Shown piece by piece: positions 11,456 to 22,967 of a stretch of DNA of 64,000 nt; positions within the stretch are counted from its first letter, which is position 1, and every line of letters starts with the position of its first letter. The position numbers were made by a program, and so were the translations under genes. Below the pieces are notes generated by a model. That model had not been told where the DNA came from. It ran no database searches and worked only from the letters and a program-made list of their open reading frames with translations. The stretch lies in NCBI GenBank assembly GCA_009767595.1, contig VSDK01010127.1, positions 561,191 to 625,190 of the forward strand, written 5' to 3'. This stretch comes from Symbiodinium kawagutii. Its lineage: Eukaryota > Sar > Dinophyceae > Suessiales > Symbiodiniaceae.

Positions 11456-12373
11456 TGGTTTCTTAACATGGGGAACCCAACAAACGGTGGGTTTATCTCC
11501 ATTAATGATTGTTCTTGGATGATACCTGGGATACCATGGATACACCTAGGACTTGAGAATGAATGGCTCCAGTAAAAGTTGGTATCGTCGCTTTTCAGTA
11601 TTTTTGGACGTTTGGCATTGATCCACTGCAGCTCCGAGACATGTTTGTTTTGCTTCAACGATGAGTTGCGGCTCGGAGTCTGTTTTCCGAACATGTTCAA
11701 TCGCCCAACAAAACTGTTACATAGATCGATCTTGTCATGACATATTTTGACACCCGTAGGATTGATTCTGTTATGCACAGGATGCCCGTATATACCTGCT
11801 ATCTGGGCTAACCACTCTTGCTCAACACAAACCTCAACTACTCAATGGCTCTTGTGCTCATGCAGAACTTGCAGAACTGCTAGTTGGTCAGAAGGAAACA
11901 GTTTCCAAACTCCTCAAGTGACCCATCATCATTCAACAACAGCAACTGCGTTGACCAGCAGGACAAAAATGATGGTTCCTTAATATAGAGGCATCCCCTA
12001 ATCATATTTTGTCTTGACGATTTCCAGTAATAAACCAATCATTTTTTGGGGTTCCCTATGGCTTGAGCAACCACCAAGTAGCACAAGTGCTTCGTAGTCT
12101 CAGAGGCTCTGGCTGCTGGCAAATCTACAGCGCTTGTTCGGCAGAATCGATCCCACAGGGGCTTCAGAATGACCATGATTCCTTTGCTGGTGGTTTTCAA
12201 GCCATAGGGGCCATAGGGAAGCCCCAAGAATGGTGGGTTTTTTTATCACAAATGATTCATGTAAAGGCAAGGATGATTTGGGGGTACCCTCATTCTTTTA
12301 GAAACTGCTGTATTACTAATCTCAATTCTACCTGATTGCAATCAACCAAAAATACCAATCATCATTTCCCTCA

Positions 12374-12660
12374 TGGGCTTTACCCCAGTTCCAAAACTCT
12401 TCCCTTTGAAGCAGCAGCCCATTTGAAGCAGCCATAAGCAGCCTCCATAAGATTTTGCCGGGGTGTTTCCACAGGTCAGTCCAAACCATCACCTTTGCGT
12501 ACCCGCCTGCTCTCGATAGGGTACCGCCTCGGTCGTCATGTCCAACTGTCAGCTTGTAACAGCATGGCCCAAACACTTCTGATGCAGGCATGTTTATCAA
12601 CTTCGCAACTTCGCCATAAAATGCTCCCGTGATTTTCTTAATACCAGGACAAAACTGGCC
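12374..12660 (-). CDS. Exon candidate, unknown protein
   Basis: Acceptor TCAACGAG followed by G. Open for about 95 codons, with possible donors at GCAAAG/GTGATGG (about 12493) or TGGG/GTAAAG (about 12374). Peptide pieces: FCPGIKKITGAFYGEVAKL, INMPASEVFGPCCYKLTVG, HDDRGGTLSRAGGYAK. It reads like a globular domain but I cannot name it. Confidence 0.5.
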
Positions 12661-12679
12661 TCGTTGAAAACTAACACAC

Positions 12680-12776
12680 ATCCGGTTGGTGAATTCAACC
12701 CCTGTGAAAAAACTACTTGTCAACCAACCAATCATTTGTTAATGGAAAGATCAAAAATGTCTAGAACCACCAACCA
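12680..12776. repeat. M3 element
   Basis: Left end ccggttggtgaattcaaccc, right end tctagaaccaccaaccagcc, with tcaaccaaccaatcatttgt inside. Confidence 0.75.
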
Positions 12777-12973
12777 GCCATGTTGCTTATCCCTCATAGT
12801 TAACCACTATGAACCATCGTCAACCAAAGAAAGACCATACTTCTCCACTTTTCACCATACTTAACCATAGAAAATCCACAAACTAAACATACTTAATTAA
12901 TCATAGTCAAAACATGTCGACATGATGTTAAAACAATACACATCATTGCTTCAGCTCAGCCATCACAATCCAG

Positions 12974-13130
12974 TGCCGCTCTCCCACGGAGGTCCCAGAC
13001 CCTACGAAGCTGCCACTGCCAGTGATGGCATTGACGACGATCGGACCGATCCTGAGAGCTGCGGGCAATCCATGGGCCACAGCATTCCATGGGTCATGGG
13101 GACCAGGGAAGCCATCTGGTGGTCAGCTTG
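12974..13130 (+). CDS. Coding-like stretch, weak
   Basis: After an acceptor (atccag) a plus-strand frame gives TEVPDPTKLPLPVMALTTIG and GPILRAAGNPWATAF. Two other frames are also open here, so frame and strand are uncertain. Confidence 0.3.
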
Positions 13131-13283
13131 ATCCATAGGTAGAAGCCATAGATCAGGGACCAGCGACGTCGTCATGTCGTGGTGAACCGTGAAAATCGGC
13201 GGCAAACCCAGGGACAATCAGCTGTCATCTTGAACAAAGAGTTTCTGAAAACAAAGAGTTTAGAACCCTCCTGGAACCTCGTT

Positions 13284-13342
13284 AGCTTCCCCTTTCAATG
13301 CCCTCTAAAGGGTTACATGGCTACCCGTGGCTCATCCGCTTG
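13284..13342. repeat. M4 short element
   Basis: Reads ttcccctttcaatgccctct then aaagggttacatggctaccc then gtggctc, alignable by eye with copies at about 20648, 60719 and 61608. Confidence 0.45.
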
Positions 13343-13424
13343 CTCCCAACCGCCAGCGGATCCAACCACTGTCTCAACTCCATCCCAGTGACGCTCCAGC
13401 CATGCATCACAACAGGTCGTCAGG

Positions 13425-13562
13425 TCTCATCTGCCAGGTATCCACCCAGCACCGGAGGACCCATCACCACCAGCGTCAGAAAGTCCTCCCTGGCAGCACC
13501 CCTGGGCTCCCGAGCCGTGCGATCTGTTGGAAGGCAACGATCAAGCCAATGATGCCCACGAT
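13425..13562 (-). CDS. Hydrophobic exon candidate, split frame
   Basis: After acceptor GTGTCAG the sequence reads IVGIIGLIVAFQQIARLGSP, a membrane-segment-like stretch with excellent codon choice. About 25 codons in, that frame hits a stop, but the next frame continues with FLTLVVMGPPVLGGYLADE. Either a donor lies near CCAGGG and a second exon follows, or there is a one-base break. Perhaps part of a membrane protein. Confidence 0.4.
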
Positions 13563-14376
13563 CTGACACGCGCCAGCTGGGACGATCGAATTTCACCATG
13601 GAACGCCTGGGTTTTTGCTACGAAGATTCGGTGAAGTCGGGTGAATCTTGAGCTCATCATGGCTGTTGATGGTTGATAATGGTTGAGTATGCTGGCAGTT
13701 GGTATCAACCATGAATCATGATCAACTGATTCTGTTGATGGTTGATAATGGTTGATGGCAATGTTGATTGTTGGTAGGTCATTGCTGGCGTTTGTGCAGC
13801 TGTTCAAAGGCCCTTCGTGTTTGATGGGGCCAGTTCTCGGGAGGGGTAAACTGATGGTGGTTTGTGAATGTGGATTTATCGCCATCATTAATACTTGATC
13901 ATTTATGTAAAAATACATCAACAATGAATCACGAGGTATAGCATCATGTCCTAATTATCATAATCAATCATTGTTCATCTGTATATCATAATGTGATGGG
14001 TTCTCATTGATACCATCCACATCATGTTGGTTAATGTTTGTTGATGATATCCAATAGTATTGTCAAAATAATTCATTGTTATTCATGCTAAGACATTATG
14101 AAGATCACAATTAGCTTGATGGGTGATGATTGATAATGGACTTCTATTGATATGGTACTGGAGGCCAATGACCAGTATTGAACCCCAAATGGTTGTGATT
14201 AGTTTACTAGCAAATTCATGTCTCTCGATGATGGATGATGGATAGAATATTTGCACTGGTATTGATCATCAATGTCAGCAGATCAATGAGCATTCTCATA
14301 GAACACACTCCCGGTCATTTCTCTTTCATGTCGATACTTACAGCTATGACTTCGCAATCAATCCATCATCAGGACC

Positions 14377-14491
14377 ATCAATCTGGTTGTTGCTTGAAGC
14401 ACCCCTCTGAAAAAATATGCTTTTCAATCAACCAACCATTTGTTGAGACTAGGACAAATAAACACATGTCAATCAAACCACCAACCAGCAA
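14377..14491. repeat. M3 element
   Basis: Left end atctggttgttgcttgaagc, right end tcaatcaaaccaccaaccag, with caaccaaccatttgttgaga inside. Confidence 0.75.
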
Positions 14492-14894
14492 GATTGTTCA
14501 ATTATCCCCAATACTTGAAGTATTGTTACCCTGTCTACTATAGAAAACAATGGTTGATCCATAGTCCACCATAGAAAAACCATTCTTAACCCTTGTCTAC
14601 CATAATTAATCATAGAAAACCCAATGGTTGATCACCAAAGGCCTCGATAGGACTGAAGCACGAGTCGGCTCCGCTGAATGAGTTGCAAAGGTCGCCACTC
14701 CGCACGTTCAACGCCGTGTTGCCAGATCACCATGATGGGGCCCACCATTCGGTTACCATAGGGGTTTGGATTCAGCTAGTGAGGATTTGCCCTGTGGTTT
14801 TTGGGAACCCAAACTATATGGGTTATCTAAGTTATGTGCTTCCATTTGATCAGCACCCCTTACCACATTGATGCATATTGATGCATGCTCCGTT

Positions 14895-15045
14895 GAAAAC
14901 TCGCATTCATTGCAAAGGCTGTTCCCATGATGAGCGGACGAACCAAGACCTGATGTGGTCACCGCACCGTGCCTGCCCCAGTGCGCCCGAGGGGTTGCGG
15001 CCGCAGTTGCCCAGAAATGTGAAGAGGGAAATGGCCCAGGCCTTG
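14895..15045 (+). CDS. Coding-like stretch, weak
   Basis: A plus frame gives HRACPSAPEGLRPQLPRNVK and REMAQAL before a possible GT donor. Another plus frame and a minus frame are also open, so this is only a candidate exon. Confidence 0.25.
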
Positions 15046-16558
15046 GTTTGACACTTGTGACACACAGCAACCTGCAAGGCCTGACGTTGGAGTGACCATA
15101 GGATGGTTGGCTGAGGGATTTTCGGGAGACCTGACAGGGTGACACCCTATGATCAATGTAAGTCTTTCTCTCTTGGCTTTTTCATTGGTTCACCGTTGAT
15201 GGTTCTTCTCTCTCCTCTCCTCTCGTTGTTAATCTGATGATTATTCAATCATCCCAATTGAGAATGCTCTTTCCTTTCATTTGCAAGCGCCAGGATTAGC
15301 TAATCCCACAGTCCTCCCGGCAATTGTGGATCCATCATCAACCAGCCCTTTGATCATCACTTGTGATGGAATTGTTGATGGATAGATGGATATTGACATT
15401 GATCTTCATCATTATAAACTCTCATTATTAATCACCTCGGTAAGTTATTGTTGGTTAACCTTCATGATCACCCATCATTAAGGAGCATAAAGCAGTCTTA
15501 AGCAGCAAATCAACCAGATCTGGCTACTCTGTTTGAGAGCAACCTCAGCTGCACGTCCAAGGTGCCATTCCATCTGCCATGGTCCACGGATTTTCGGTTC
15601 CTGCGGCGAGAAAATCCGCCACCACAACCAACCACCACAGGCGCAGCAACGGTCAGCCTCAAGTCATATGAAAAAGTTTCTCCATGATTGTGGCTTTAGG
15701 AAACTGATCTCTTGTAAAACTAGACCCATATTAATGAACCACCCACAGGTGGGATACTGTAAATCACCCAGCTATTGAACAGGTAAACTGGGGGTGGTTT
15801 AGGAAGAGCTGGATTTGCCGTTGGGTACCACCACTTTCACTCTTAAAAGGGTGGTCCAAAATCTGCTACCAAACCATCCTGACCAACGATGCCCCACGTT
15901 GATCATGGTTGGTCTTGGCTGGAAATCTGCTGGCTGCTGCGTGTGGTCGGCAGAATGTTTCCAAGTGTTAGGACCAATCAGCCATGAATGAGCCATTACT
16001 TCCCTGGTTGGTGGTTTCACCCAGAATCAACCATTCATTACCCATCATTCCTGGCAAACAACACCATCCTGGTTAAACATTTAATGACCATCAGCATTGA
16101 TCATAAGTTTATCATAGAAACCCTATGATTTCCTCTGCTTTCCCTCTCAAATGATCGAAAATCCCCTGTGGTTTCCCTACAAAGCCACCCGAATTCACTA
16201 GGATGAATCGCCATCAGCAACTGGCTCATCACAGTGGGCAGCTCGTCGCACGATGGATGGGCATCCTGAGCCAAAAAACGGCTATTTGGAGAGTAGGTTG
16301 TTATCAATAAGGCTTGATCTTAATAGGGTAAACAAGGAGTAATGATTAATAACCTAGTCATTCCTTGTAACTCTAATTTTTTTTTCCACTTTTGATCAAG
16401 TTAGAGATGTTTGGGGAGTACGAATTCAATCGTTTTCATCAACCCCATGATATTGACTGGACACGTCCGCACCCTCCCGGACACGGCGAAATCCCTCCTG
16501 GAAGTTTATCATCTTGATCACTGCCTGAAGCACGGAAACAGCACCAATCTTTCCATAT

Positions 16559-16656
16559 GGTGGTTTCCCAAAATAGAGGTACCTCCAAATCATCCAGTTT
16601 GTGAGCCATTTATAGCTATAAACCATCCATAACTTTGGGGTTCCCTACTATAAGAA
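16559..16656. repeat. M1 element
   Basis: Left end ggtggtttcccaaaatagag, then gtacctccaaatcatcca. Right end ctttggggttccctactata then agaaagc. Confidence 0.8.
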
Positions 16657-16855
16657 AGCACAATCTTGCTGTACTCAGCAATTTTGGACTCCCAAAGCCT
16701 TTGATGAACGGTGCCGCAGTCCATGACAGTGCCGCGACGCAATGCTGGTACATCTATCTACAAAATGGCATCACTTTATGGGTCGATGTTCGCAAATGAT
16801 CCAAATGTAGGCCAATCTGAGGGTATCACCATGGCAAATGTTGGGAAATCATAAG

Positions 16856-17150
16856 GGTTTGTACCCTACATGGGTGTTTCTCAAGTCATAGGGCCCCAGT
16901 TATCACCGTTTATTCACCATTTATAGTAATAAACCACTATAAACCATCAATCCAGTTTGGGGTACCCCAAAATGGTTGGTTTATTAGCAATGACTATGTT
17001 TCATGAAATCAATGGTTGGTTTATTACTAAAAATGGCTGGGAATTAAGCCATCAATCATTTTTAGTAATAAACCAACCATTTTTAGTAATAAACCAACAA
17101 TTCTTAAATAATAAACCATATCATGATCTGGGGGTACCCCCCAGCTACTA
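16856..17150. repeat. Nested M1 elements with fold-back
   Basis: Two or three M1 pieces lie together. The sequence aaaaatggttggtttattac type occurs in both orientations (17014-17040 against 17060-17095), forming a large hairpin. Ends include gggtgtttctcaagtcatag and gggggtaccccccagctact. Confidence 0.7.
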
Positions 17151-17152
17151 AG

Positions 17153-17319
17153 AACCCCTGGCGCATGGCGTGGCGGTTCACCATGGTGGTCCTTGGCCGT
17201 TCGCGCGTAGCGCCTGGTCTCGGCCCAAGAATCTCCAGGGTCTGGATGATGGAGGCGAACTCGGTGGGACGAGTACATCCATGGAGAGTCCCATCTGATC
17301 TGGAGATCTATTTGGCAAG
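17153..17319 (+). CDS. Exon candidate with strong donor
   Basis: Ends at GGCAAG/GTATGTA, a good donor. The peptide includes AWRFTMVVLGRSRV, ISRVWMMEANSVGRV and WRVPSDLEIYLA. The acceptor would be ctactaag, which lies in the right end of the adjoining M1 element. The opposite strand also reads well (EFASIIQTLEILGPRP), so strand is not certain. Family unknown. Confidence 0.4.
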
Positions 17320-17335
17320 GTATGTATCTATGGCT

Positions 17336-17404
17336 ATAGGTCAATATTAATCAACCAACTCATGGGGGATAATAACCAGCAACAGGGTTTTGACCCACAG
17401 CCAT
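17336..17404. repeat. M2 element, short internally deleted copy
   Basis: Begins ataggtcaatattaatcaac and ends acagggttttgacccacagc then ca, with atgggggataataaccagca inside. Confidence 0.7.
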
Positions 17405-17579
17405 ATGTATTTATGGACAGTCCAAATACATAATGGACATCTATTTGGCTACGTACTTATGTATTTATGCACATTATTTACGTAGATCAATGATTGAACA
17501 TATTCAAAACATATCATGGTTGTATTTCAAAACATATGTAAATACATATGAAGTGTGTATGCAAAAAAAACATGGATAG

Positions 17580-17936
17580 TCAACTATATTTTTGTAGACT
17601 GCTAATGTTGGCATAAATAATCCCCTGGCAACTGAATCTAACGCCCATAGTATGATCTGTTCTTGGTGACTCATAAACACGTGAAAGAAGTTCTAGCGCC
17701 GTTGCACAAAATCCTACTACTACCCACGTTTGGGATGATTTGGTACTGACCCGGCTCGCCAGATCTGCAAATGTGATACAGTGTGCAGGTAAGTCAAGCC
17801 CATGAGCCTTTCCAGAAAGGTGAACAGCGGCCTTCTGAATGGTAAGGATTCTTGGTGAAGGACAATGACGCCCTCTATGGTTTAAGCTGTTGATGGTTTG
17901 ATTCTTAGATGCCGAGCATTGCTGAGCCATGCTCAT
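17580..17936 (-). CDS. Hypothetical 118-residue open frame
   Basis: ATG-started and stop-terminated. Plausible protein composition, e.g. QKAAVHLSGKAHGLDLPAHC, ITFADLASRVSTKSSQTWV and ATALELLSRVYESPR. No signal peptide or family recognised. Might be one exon whose ends go unrecognised rather than a whole gene. Confidence 0.4.
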   Translation of the reverse strand: MSMAQQCSASKNQTINSLNHRGRHCPSPRILTIQKAAVHLSGKAHGLDLPAHCITFADLASRVSTKSSQTWVVVGFCATALELLSRVYESPRTDHTMGVRFSCQGIIYANISSLQKYS

Positions 17937-18561
17937 GTTGATCGCTCAAGTGTGGCTATGAATGGTCCCAGGAAACGGGGAGAGAAAGCTGAGCTAGAGG
18001 CTAGAAACAGTCCATTGAGCACTGTTGCGCCGGCATAAAAGATCTGCCTGGACGTTTGCTGCCAGACTGCATCTGTGAAGCTCACACGAGGATTTACTTG
18101 CTGTCATGCAAGGATGTACGTAGTATATCATGCACCCTACATACTGCAAGAATCAGTCAAACATTCCAAATGTATAAGCAATAATCATGTACGTATCAAA
18201 TACAGATCATACATCTCTATTTTCAGATATGTCCACAGATGTGTAACCCGTATGATTTATAATCCTTTAGAAATGTAATCATGATATACACATACACCAA
18301 AAACACCAACGTCCCTCTAAATCGATGGATTACTGAAATACGAGTTTGAAGGCTTGGGGCGGCCTGATTCTGGACATGGGCAGTGGGTCAAATCTTGAGA
18401 CCCCGGTGTTCGCATCCCAGCAATGAACAGCACATTCTTTGTTGGGATATGTTGGGATGTTTAGCTACCGATTTTGCTGACATGTTTCTTGCCCTTGCTG
18501 AAATTGCATGATTCCTTCAAATGCAACATTTCCCACATCTAATTTTGGTTGGTAGTTTCAG

Positions 18562-18785
18562 GCATTTCCCAATCTGAGTCAAGTCTGCAAGTCAAAGCAC
18601 CTCATCCGGATTCGGTTACCCTGCTTCAGGTGCCTCTTGAGGTTGCTACTGCTTCTGCCAGTGTCACCCTTCGAGAGGGCCGAAAGACAACCTCAAACCA
18701 AAAAAATGCTGGTGGTAGAGCTCTTCAAAACTCCGCGCTCCTTCTTTTCACAAACAATAGCCTGGTCTAGGATGAATGAAACTCT
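18562..18785 (+). CDS. Exon candidate running into a microsatellite
   Basis: Acceptor tagtttcag before 18562. The frame reads FPNLSQVCKSKHLIRIRLPC, then a leucine-rich stretch, then KKMLVVELFKTPRS. It stays open into the (TATC)n tract, so the 3' end is not fixed. A second plus frame is also open. Unknown function. Confidence 0.35.
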
Positions 18786-18787
18786 CT

Positions 18788-18999
18788 TTGACTATCTATC
18801 TATCTATCTATCTATCCATCTCTCTCTCTATCTATCTATCTATCTATCTATCTATTTATCTATCCATCTATCTATCTATCTATCTATCTATCTGTCTATC
18901 TATCGTATATCTATCTATCTATTTATCTATCCATCTCTCTCTATCTATCTATCTATTATCCATCCATCCATCTATCTATCTATCTATCTGTCTCATGCA
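18788..18999. repeat. (TATC)n microsatellite
   Basis: About fifty tatc units with a few substitutions. It generates Ser/Ile/Tyr/Leu repeat peptides in two frames, which are not genes. Confidence 0.95.
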
Positions 19000-19242
19000 C
19001 ACACACACGACTAGGATCAACTATAGGCACTATTACAAGTATTGCTGCATACACCACTCATCAGGCCCAACCATCAGGCCCAACCATCAGGCCCAACCAG
19101 GTCAAAATTTGATTGGTTTGGTGGCCAGGCTGTGGTGCCGGCTGTCTCAGAGTCCGGCGGAAAACATGGAAGCTCGCGAGGAAGGACATCGACCACCAGG
19201 TCCGCAGTTCTGCACGAGCGAAAAGGAATGGGATGCGATCAA

Positions 19243-19366
19243 GCAATGGGAAACCATGGGAAACCATCGGAAACCATGGGAAACCATCGGAAAAACCTCG
19301 GGAAACCATGGGAAACCATCGGAAAAACCTCGGGAAACCATGGGAAATCACGGGAAACCGAAACAA
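19243..19366. repeat. gggaaaccatcggaaaaacc tandem repeat
   Basis: The words gggaaaccatggg and aaccatcggaaaaacctcgg alternate several times. The flank at 19110-19240 has three open plus frames and one open minus frame, and I could not choose between them. Confidence 0.85.
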
Positions 19367-20380
19367 AAATCATCAGGAGTAACTCTTCTTCAGAGTCCGC
19401 CTTCACAACTGCACTGAATGGTAATTAGTGGTTGTCACTTATTCAGTTTTACACCCGTAACCATCGAGCCTTCTACGTATATTGTTTAGCTGCAACCCAT
19501 GGAACTGGCTGCTGGCACGTGTGAAGTCTCCAGGTGTGGCTAGGGCAACACTGTTCCTGGACTGCATAAGTCCGCTGCAAATGCATCACGACTGACTCAT
19601 CCGCTACAACGGAAGGACTACACCCTGATCAACTTGAAATGGAAAATCCACCATTTATGGCTGGTTTTGCTATAGAAAATCGACTTGCTTCAAGGTTTTC
19701 AACATAGAAAATCACATTTGTTTAACTTCCAGGTGAGTTTCCAACAGGGTACACCCTCTCACCGCCCTCTTCGTCCGTCAGCATCCAGCTGCTGAGTTCA
19801 ATTGCATGGCAGCACACCTTGCCCAGGAGGTCCAGCGCTAATTCCTAGCCAGCAGATCAACTGGTTGGTGGTTAATGAATCGCTGATTGATCATCAATGG
19901 TCAGTGAATAAGGGTGGTAATGGTCACTAATGATTATGAATGGTTGTTATCTGGCTATTTATGGAATGGTTATCTGGTTGGTGGTTGGTTTCGCCATCCC
20001 GAAAATGTGACCAAATCCATCAATCAACCATTCCAAAGTTACTGGGGAAAATGAAACAAATGTCACAATTTGCAGCTCGAATTTCACCATGGATCTCTAG
20101 GATGTCTCAGCACATCCAAATTGCGAACCAAATGGGGTCGTGCAGCGGCACAGGCGTCCTAGGCCAACTGTCGCTGTGCTCACCAAGCAGTCAACCTTGA
20201 GATGCAGCTGATCTCACAGAGGTTCCAAGATAGAAAGGCACTCCCAAAGGGTTCATCTGAGGTCAATGACAGCCTACAGTTTCAAGGCCAAACATCAAGT
20301 ACCCATAAACCCTGGTTTGGTGGGGAATCTATACATGAAAGGCTGTAGGGGTCGGTATTGATCAGTGTTGAAGGAATGAC

Positions 20381-20647
20381 ATGCTTTCAGATCACAAGCA
20401 CGGAATCTTTGTTGATCCGGTCTTCAATCCAGCGATCGTAAACAGAACCTGTATCAAATGGACCTTCCTAGCGCATGAGTTTCTTCCTTTGCGAAGTGAT
20501 GCGGCCAGAAAATTCTTTGTTTCATGCTGTTCCCATACTCGGGTAATGCCGGATGATGCCTCTCAACTACCATCCTCGACGTCAACCCAACAGTTGGCCG
20601 AAACTTTTTGCCTAGCATTTGGTGAACGAACCCCTCCTGGCAGCTGA
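20381..20647 (+). CDS. Hypothetical 88-residue open frame
   Basis: ATG-started and stop-terminated. Contains FLAHEFLPLRSDAARKFF, SCCSHTRVMPDDASQL and AETFCLAFGERTPPGS. Composition is credible for a protein or terminal exon. No family recognised. Confidence 0.4.
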   Translation: MLSDHKHGIFVDPVFNPAIVNRTCIKWTFLAHEFLPLRSDAARKFFVSCCSHTRVMPDDASQLPSSTSTQQLAETFCLAFGERTPPGS

Positions 20648-20712
20648 TGGCCCTGCTCTCCTCTAATACGGGCCCCTTTAAAAGGCTGTCCCATGGGTAC
20701 CCCTGGTGCCCT
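20648..20712. repeat. M4 short element
   Basis: Reads cgggcccctttaaaaggctg then tcccatgggtacccctggtg, similar to the copies at about 60719 and 61608. Confidence 0.5.
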
Positions 20713-20830
20713 CAAGACCAACAGCTGCCCCGAGCGGCAATCAGCACACCATTGAAGGCGTGGATCATCAACTGGCGGGCAACTGCTGGATGAACATGAC
20801 CAGTTGGGGGTGCGGTGCTCAGGTCCATCA
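20713..20830 (-). CDS. Exon candidate, unknown protein
   Basis: Minus frame reads LSTAPPTGHVHPAVARQLM then IHAFNGVLIAARGSCW, coding-like in codon choice. Upstream in the same frame the sequence turns AT-rich, so the acceptor is probably near 20830. Family unknown. Confidence 0.35.
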
Positions 20831-20935
20831 ACCCACAGGAAGGATTAGAAAACACGAACGGGTCGGCTGAATATGGATGTTTCCTATTGTATACATATAT
20901 ATGAATTGTAAATATTTCTGCCAATCATTCTGAAA

Positions 20936-21012
20936 TACATCTAAATACTATTCTTTCTTTCTTTCAATGCCGTCAGAGGGTCTGTGCCGGCGGGACTACA
21001 TCTAAATACTAT
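20936..21012. repeat. 16-bp direct repeats flanking a 45-bp insert
   Basis: tacatctaaatactat occurs at 20936-20951 and again at 20997-21012. Between them is a (tttc)n-led, GC-rich 45-bp piece. This has the form of a target-site duplication around a small insertion. Confidence 0.6.
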
Positions 21013-21167
21013 AGAGTAAATAACACATGTCAATCAAACCACTAGGTAGAGGTGCTTCCGAACTAGCTGCAGGGATGCAGCTCCCGCCTGCCAGAAGCCA
21101 TCACAGCACATCTCAGCGCGAGTTGGTCAATGCTTTGGTCACAAATTCCAAGGGGGAAAACATGGGG

Positions 21168-21333
21168 CGAGTTGGGTCAAGCAGTTAACCAACCAATGTC
21201 ATGGGGGATAATGACCAACATTAATAAGGGAAACAATGGGGGATAATGATACTATCCAACAACAATGGGGAAAACAATAGTTAATGATAGGGGAACCAGG
21301 GCTACGGATGGATACGGGGTTTTGACCCACAGC
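21168..21333. repeat. M2 element, with internal duplication
   Basis: Begins gttgggtcaagcagttaacc and ends ggggttttgacccacagcca. The internal gggggataatgac-like stretch is present twice. Confidence 0.8.
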
Positions 21334-21359
21334 CACATCAGAACAACAATTTGCATTGG

Positions 21360-21472
21360 ACAACTCGTTGGTTGTTGAACCACCCCTATGAACAGTATGT
21401 TTGTCAACCAACCAACCCTTGGTGAATATTGGGGGAAAAAAAATCTTTGAAACCACCAGTCAGTTTTGGATT
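21360..21472. repeat. M3 element
   Basis: Left end actcgttggttgttgaacca, right end tttgaaaccaccagtcagtt, with tcaaccaaccaacccttggt inside. Confidence 0.75.
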
Positions 21473-21512
21473 GAACGAGATTCGTATAATCACTTCTCTA
21501 GGAAGATTCGTA

Positions 21513-21633
21513 TGTGGCAGTGGGTCGAAACCCCGTAGCCCTGGTTCCCGCATCATTAACCATTGTTTTCCCTATCATTATTGGTGGAAATCCCCCATTA
21601 GTTGGTTGATTAAGTGCTTGACCCATAGCCATC
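21513..21633. repeat. M2 element (reverse orientation)
   Basis: Begins tggcagtgggtcgaaacccc and ends gtgcttgacccatagccatc. Inside: ccctggttcccgcatcatta. Confidence 0.85.
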
Positions 21634-22156
21634 TATTCGTATCGTCACTTCTTTGTTTTACACGACTGAAATCTTCGTCGGCTCTGAGGCATTGAATTCG
21701 TCTGAAAACACTTCACCAATTCGCAGCACAGCGCAACTCAGGTGCCCACATATGCCCAGCGAGCGCAAATATCAAGCAATGAGATCAAGGTACCTTCGTG
21801 GCACTTTCCGAGAGCAGCAAACCAACAAGGGGTTTGAAACAAAACGTGGAGCCGTGGAAGGCCATCCATAAGAGGGTTGAATGACTATCGCATACTATCG
21901 CAAATCTTCTCTCAGCGCGCTTGAACACGCTTCTTGGGGATTGGGTGGTCATCTGCATTTTAGTTTTGGAACTATAATCCTTGGAATGGCGAAGATTGGG
22001 TGATTGGGTGGTTTTCAGACTCAAAACAATGGAGAAGAAATGAGAGCGTGGATCCTTGGAATTACTTGAACAAACGAAACCGGCAGAACGACAAAAAATG
22101 CAAGAATCATCCCCAACACCAATAACAAGGACAATTATGAAACCAACCACGACACC

Positions 22157-22157
22157 C

Positions 22158-22201
<44 letters not shown>

Positions 22202-22210
22202 ACAACAACA
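22157..22210. repeat. (CAA)n microsatellite
   Basis: About 17 CAA units. They encode poly-Asn, poly-Gln or poly-Leu tracts in the overlapping frames, which I do not regard as genes. Confidence 0.95.
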
Positions 22211-22494
22211 ATCATTAACGATCAACAAACAACGATCAACCATCAATCACCAAAAGGCGTATGACTAGCAAGCGACATGCTGAATATGCGGCTACGATCC
22301 ATCCATCATTGATGGCTGGTTGCGGAGAACAATGGATGTGACAAAAAAGACAACTATTGTAATTTATTAAGAAACACATCTATCAATCAATCATATTGTT
22401 TATTATCCACCTGTTTTCACCGCAAGTCAGACGACCAACAGGCTTTCCGGCAGCAGGGATTTGGGGGGGTTAGTGAGACAAAACAAATTGCCAG

Positions 22495-22659
22495 GTGCAA
22501 CGGTCTCTGAGTGATCGCACCCAACATCTCAAAGGCGTGGAGCAAAGGGTCCACGAAACCCACCTCGGTGTGAAAGTTTCAACCAGGACTGTGCTAAGGT
22601 GCAGGGCTGGGTGCCTGGTGCTGATACTGAGTTGCACCCGACTCATGAGCTGGGAGTGA
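22495..22659 (+). CDS. Terminal-exon candidate, 54 residues plus stop
   Basis: Follows acceptor attgccag and ends with TGA. Peptide pieces: RSLSDRTQHLKGVEQRVHE and VKVSTRTVLRCRAGCLVLIL. Coding-like codons. If real it is the last exon of a plus-strand gene of unknown function. Confidence 0.45.
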   Translation: MQRSLSDRTQHLKGVEQRVHETHLGVKVSTRTVLRCRAGCLVLILSCTRLMSWE

Positions 22660-22967
22660 TGCAAGGACAGCTGCCAACCTTCTGACTTCGACACCAATTC
22701 GGCAATCTGTTACAATCTGTTCAGTCCTATAAGCAAAAACTGTTTCTATGTTTTTTTCATTTTTTTTCTGGATATTTTTGGATCATCTACTCTCCAAGCT
22801 TAATTTCCTGCCAAAAGCAAAGGTAGTTGTACAAATTGCGTTGCCCCATGGCCCTTTTGTTACTTCTTCAGGTCCACCATTATAAAGTATCAGCAGACAA
22901 ATGGCGTTTGGGATGGCTGGGCTGTTGTTGTCTTTTCGTTGTAGCCCTAGAAGCACCTTGCAAATGT

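Noticed and set aside
18776..19014. Long Ser/Ile/Tyr/Leu repeat frames
   Set aside because: Translation of the (TATC)n microsatellite.
22056..22268. Poly-Asn and poly-Leu frames
   Set aside because: Translation of the (CAA)n tract on either strand.
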